A stretch of DNA of 64,000 nucleotides from Acetobacterium paludosum (GTDB lineage Bacteria; Bacillota; Clostridia; Eubacteriales; Eubacteriaceae): positions 62,001 through 126,000 of the forward strand of contig NZ_RXYA01000005.1 in NCBI RefSeq assembly GCF_008086595.1. Reading direction: 5' to 3'. Positions 62,418 through 64,000 of the stretch are shown here, piece by piece. The notes beneath the pieces were generated by a model. That model was not told where the DNA came from and did no database searches. It saw only the letters and a list, made by a program, of their open reading frames with translations. The translations under genes and the position numbers were made by a program. Positions within the stretch are counted from its first letter, which is position 1. Each line of letters starts with the position of its first letter.

Positions 62418-62458
62418 AGTATAGCTCTCTTACTGACAATTGTCAAGAAGAGAGCTAT
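62418..62458 (-). promoter_or_regulatory. marR-lon promoter inside a 38-bp palindrome
   Basis: The minus-strand promoter is TTGACA (62441-62446), 17 bp, TATACT (62418-62423). It lies within ATAGCTCTCTT (62421-62431) and AAGAGAGCTAT (62448-62458), which are perfect inverted arms, with a further 12-bp palindrome TGACAATTGTCA at 62434-62445 in the centre. This looks like an operator covering the whole promoter. Confidence 0.75.
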
Positions 62459-62560
62459 CTATTTTAATTAATTAAGTTTTCTTTAATTTTCTATTTGAAT
62501 TGATGTTCTCGGACATTTTATATTGCATTTTTCCATAATAAGCATTTACTCATCTATATA

Positions 62561-62589
62561 TTGACAAAAAACATTGAAAAGGCTATGAT
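62561..62589 (+). promoter_or_regulatory. Promoter for the parvulin gene
   Basis: TTGACA (62561-62566), 17 bp, TATGAT (62584-62589), then AAGGAGATAATT and the ATG at 62625. Confidence 0.75.
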
Positions 62590-62624
62590 CTTTATTAAAT
62601 AAATTAATTTTCAAGGAGATAATT

Positions 62625-63380
62625 ATGGAAAAAACCCCTTTAGCTACCGTAGGTAGTAAAACAATTTACACCTCGGATTTAGATGCCTTAATCAAACAAT
62701 TACCCCAGGAACAGGCAAATCAGTTCACGTCTCATGAAGGACGTCGACAGTTATTAGAAGAACTCATCGCCCAAGAACTTTTTTATTTAGAAGGTAAAGA
62801 AGAAAAAGCTGATGAAAGCGAAGAATTTAAAAAAATGCTCATTGATGCTGAAGAAAAGCTCTTAAAAACACATATGATTGCTCAATTTATGTCGGATGTT
62901 AGCGTTCAAGATGAAGAAGTTCAAAAATTCTACAATGAAAATCCGACCCAATTCATCGCACCCGATAGTATTCGTGCAAGCCATATCCTTCTGCCGGCCG
63001 AACAACAAGCAATTGACATTATTGAAGAAATTAAAAACGGGAAATCCTTTGAAGCCGCCGCTAAAGAATTTTCGACTTGTCCTTCCAGCGACAACGGCGG
63101 GGATTTAAATTATTTTTCAAAAGGTCAAATGGTTCCAGAATTTGAAGCCGCTGCTTTTGCCTTAGAAATCGATGAAATGACAGAAGTTCCTGTACAAACT
63201 CAATTTGGATACCACATCATTAAACTGACCGATCGAAAAACATCACAGACCATTCCCTATGATTCTGTAAAAGAAAATGTACGCAATTTTTTGCTGCGTG
63301 AAAAACAAAACAGAGCCTTTATTGGCAAAGTTGATGAACTCAAACAAAAATATCCAGTAACTATGGAAATGGGAATATAA
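62625..63380 (+). CDS. Cytosolic peptidyl-prolyl isomerase (parvulin/PpiC type)
   Basis: 251 residues. An N-terminal SurA-like helical segment (about 1-100) precedes a rotamase domain (about 112-205) with RASHILLPAEQ, FSTCPSSDNGGDLNYFSKGQMVPEFE and TQFGYHIIKL. There is no signal peptide or lipobox, unlike PrsA, so it should act in the cytosol, helping protein folding. AAGGAG lies 6 bp before the ATG. Monocistronic, with promoter and strong terminator, divergent from marR-lon. Confidence 0.92.
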   Translation: MEKTPLATVGSKTIYTSDLDALIKQLPQEQANQFTSHEGRRQLLEELIAQELFYLEGKEEKADESEEFKKMLIDAEEKLLKTHMIAQFMSDVSVQDEEVQKFYNENPTQFIAPDSIRASHILLPAEQQAIDIIEEIKNGKSFEAAAKEFSTCPSSDNGGDLNYFSKGQMVPEFEAAAFALEIDEMTEVPVQTQFGYHIIKLTDRKTSQTIPYDSVKENVRNFLLREKQNRAFIGKVDELKQKYPVTMEMGI

Positions 63381-63384
63381 TTAA

Positions 63385-63421
63385 AAACGGGAACTGTTCT
63401 TCAAGACAGTTCCCGTTTATT
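63385..63421 (+). terminator. Rho-independent terminator after the parvulin gene
   Basis: AAACGGGAACTGT pairs perfectly with ACAGTTCCCGTTT (13 bp, 8-base loop), then TATT. It may serve both strands. Confidence 0.85.
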
Positions 63422-63444
63422 GCAAAACCTATTTTTCGTATTTT

Positions 63445-63618
63445 TTAAATCTCGTCCGACTCTTTTTTACACAAAAATTTATGACCTAAAATAAAACCGG
63501 CAATCATAAAGAGTGCTGCAAAAACCCCCAACACACATGGAACAATTTTTTCTTTGTGAGCAATAAAACAACACTGGCTCTCTTCACTCTGATTTTCTTC
63601 TTTTTTATGACAGCACAT
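63445..63618 (-). CDS. Small cysteine-rich single-pass membrane protein
   Basis: 57 residues, unrecognised. The N-terminus is MCCHKKEENQSEESQCCF, with two CC pairs; one membrane helix spans about residues 24-45 (IVPCVLGVFAALFMIAGFIL); the C-terminus is GHKFLCKKESDEI. A clear GGAGG and a TTGAAT-16-TATAAT promoter support expression. The CC pairs suggest metal binding or redox sensing, but this is only inference. It is transcribed away from the merR gene. Confidence 0.75.
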   Translation of the reverse strand: MCCHKKEENQSEESQCCFIAHKEKIVPCVLGVFAALFMIAGFILGHKFLCKKESDEI

Positions 63619-63656
63619 TCTTTTTTCCTCCTAATTTTAGTTTTCCTTATAATTTT

Positions 63657-63684
63657 ATTATATACCCACTTCTTCTAAATTCAA
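63657..63684 (-). promoter_or_regulatory. Promoter for the small cysteine-rich membrane protein
   Basis: TTGAAT (63679-63684), 16 bp, TATAAT (63657-63662), 39 bp before the ATG at 63618. Confidence 0.65.
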
Positions 63685-63722
63685 CCTACTATTTTAATTT
63701 CAATTTATTTTTTATTAATCAC

Positions 63723-63753
63723 TTGACTCTTACCTTAAGTAATAGTTTATTAT
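63723..63753 (+). promoter_or_regulatory. MerR-type promoter with 19-bp spacer and operator
   Basis: TTGACT (63723-63728), a 19-bp spacer and TATTAT (63748-63753). Within the spacer ACTCTTAC and GTAATAGT (63726-63746) form an imperfect dyad, exactly the overlong spacer-plus-palindrome layout that MerR proteins activate by DNA twisting. It drives the adjacent merR gene. Confidence 0.75.
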
Positions 63754-63776
63754 TGATCTTGTAAGGAGGTCATCAA

Positions 63777-64000
63777 ATGAAAATGACTGTAAAAGAAGTT
63801 TCAAATCTCACCGGAGCTAGTGTGCGCACCCTTCACTATTATCACAGCGAAGGAATTCTTATTCCCAGCGAGATTTCTCAAAACAATTATCGATATTATG
63901 ATGAAGACAATCTTAAAAAATTGCAGAATATTCTTTTTCTTAGAGAACTGGATTTTTCAATCCAGGAAATAAAACATATTCTTTCAGATCCAAATTATGA
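63777..64000 (+). CDS. MerR family transcriptional regulator (5' part)
   Basis: 74 codons are in the window; the gene continues past base 64000. The MerR winged-helix is complete: MTVKEVSNLTGASVRTLHYY, the H-SEGILIPSE segment, NNYRYYDEDNLKKLQNILFLREL and IQEIKHIL. The TLHYYHSEGIL form resembles the TipAL/BltR-type multidrug or stress regulators rather than mercury-type MerR. AAGGAGG lies 7 bp before the ATG. Ligand unknown as the effector domain is not visible. Confidence 0.92.
   Translation, partial: MKMTVKEVSNLTGASVRTLHYYHSEGILIPSEISQNNYRYYDEDNLKKLQNILFLRELDFSIQEIKHILSDPNY

Overview
The window reads as chromosomal core DNA of a low-GC, Gram-positive anaerobe of the Clostridia. Support: the gene order recG-fakA-asp23-rpmB-thiN-rsgA-prkC-prpC-rlmN-rsmB-fmt-def-priA-rpoZ-gmk-yicC, the ylm cell-division cluster with sepF, the secDF-recJ-apt-rel-dtd-hemZ block, the tig-clpP-clpX-lon-engB block, RqcH, Asp23 and PASTA-kinase families, and A/T-rich intergenic DNA with strong GGAGG ribosome-binding sites. 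An acetogen-like member of the Eubacteriaceae (Acetobacterium-like) is my best guess from general similarity only. Almost all genes lie on the minus strand; only rpmB, rqcH, a parvulin gene and a merR gene lie on plus.

Layout. 1-8000: start of recG, fatty-acid kinase subunit and Asp23 protein, rpmB, then thiN/rsgA/prkC/prpC/rlmN with tight ATGA overlaps. 8000-16200: rsmB, a membrane zinc peptidase, fmt, def, priA, rpoZ, gmk, yicC, probably driven from a strong promoter 330 bp upstream of yicC. 16200-22700: rqcH, an RluA-type pseudouridine synthase, ylmH-yggT-sepF-yggS, a HlyD-like adaptor broken by a ten-base homopolymer, and tRNA-Pro(GGG). 22800-36000: aspS, hemZ, a metallo-beta-lactamase fold protein, dtd, rel, apt, recJ, secF, secD, a decayed gltX start, and queG. 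36000-42500: engB, lon, clpX, clpP, tig (protein quality control). 42600-47600: a short inverted-repeat element and a complete branched-chain amino acid ABC transporter (livFGMHK). 47600-52800: nth, a cupin, a class A penicillin-binding protein with a Thr-Pro tail, a second RluA-type synthase with no standard start codon, and radC. 52900-59500: an M18 aminopeptidase, a DUF896 fusion protein, a PLP enzyme of the aluminium-resistance family, miaA and mutL. 59500-64000: a second lon gene controlled with a MarR regulator, a cytosolic parvulin, a tiny cysteine-rich membrane protein, and the start of a MerR regulator.

Most genes are ordinary housekeeping genes. The strongest unusual observation is that PriA keeps its N-terminal DNA-binding domain and all eight zinc-ligand cysteines but has lost the recognisable Walker A, motif III, motif V and motif VI sequences, suggesting a primosome loader without helicase activity. 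Other points of interest: a DUF896 protein fused to a duplicated 44-residue module with a second internal ribosome-binding site and start; a homopolymer frameshift in the HlyD-like gene; a possible AUC start codon; a possibly leaderless mutL; a 38-bp palindrome covering the marR-lon promoter; and two kinds of structured intergenic repeats. I found no CRISPR array, phage, complete insertion sequence, or clearly new multi-gene defence or metabolic system.
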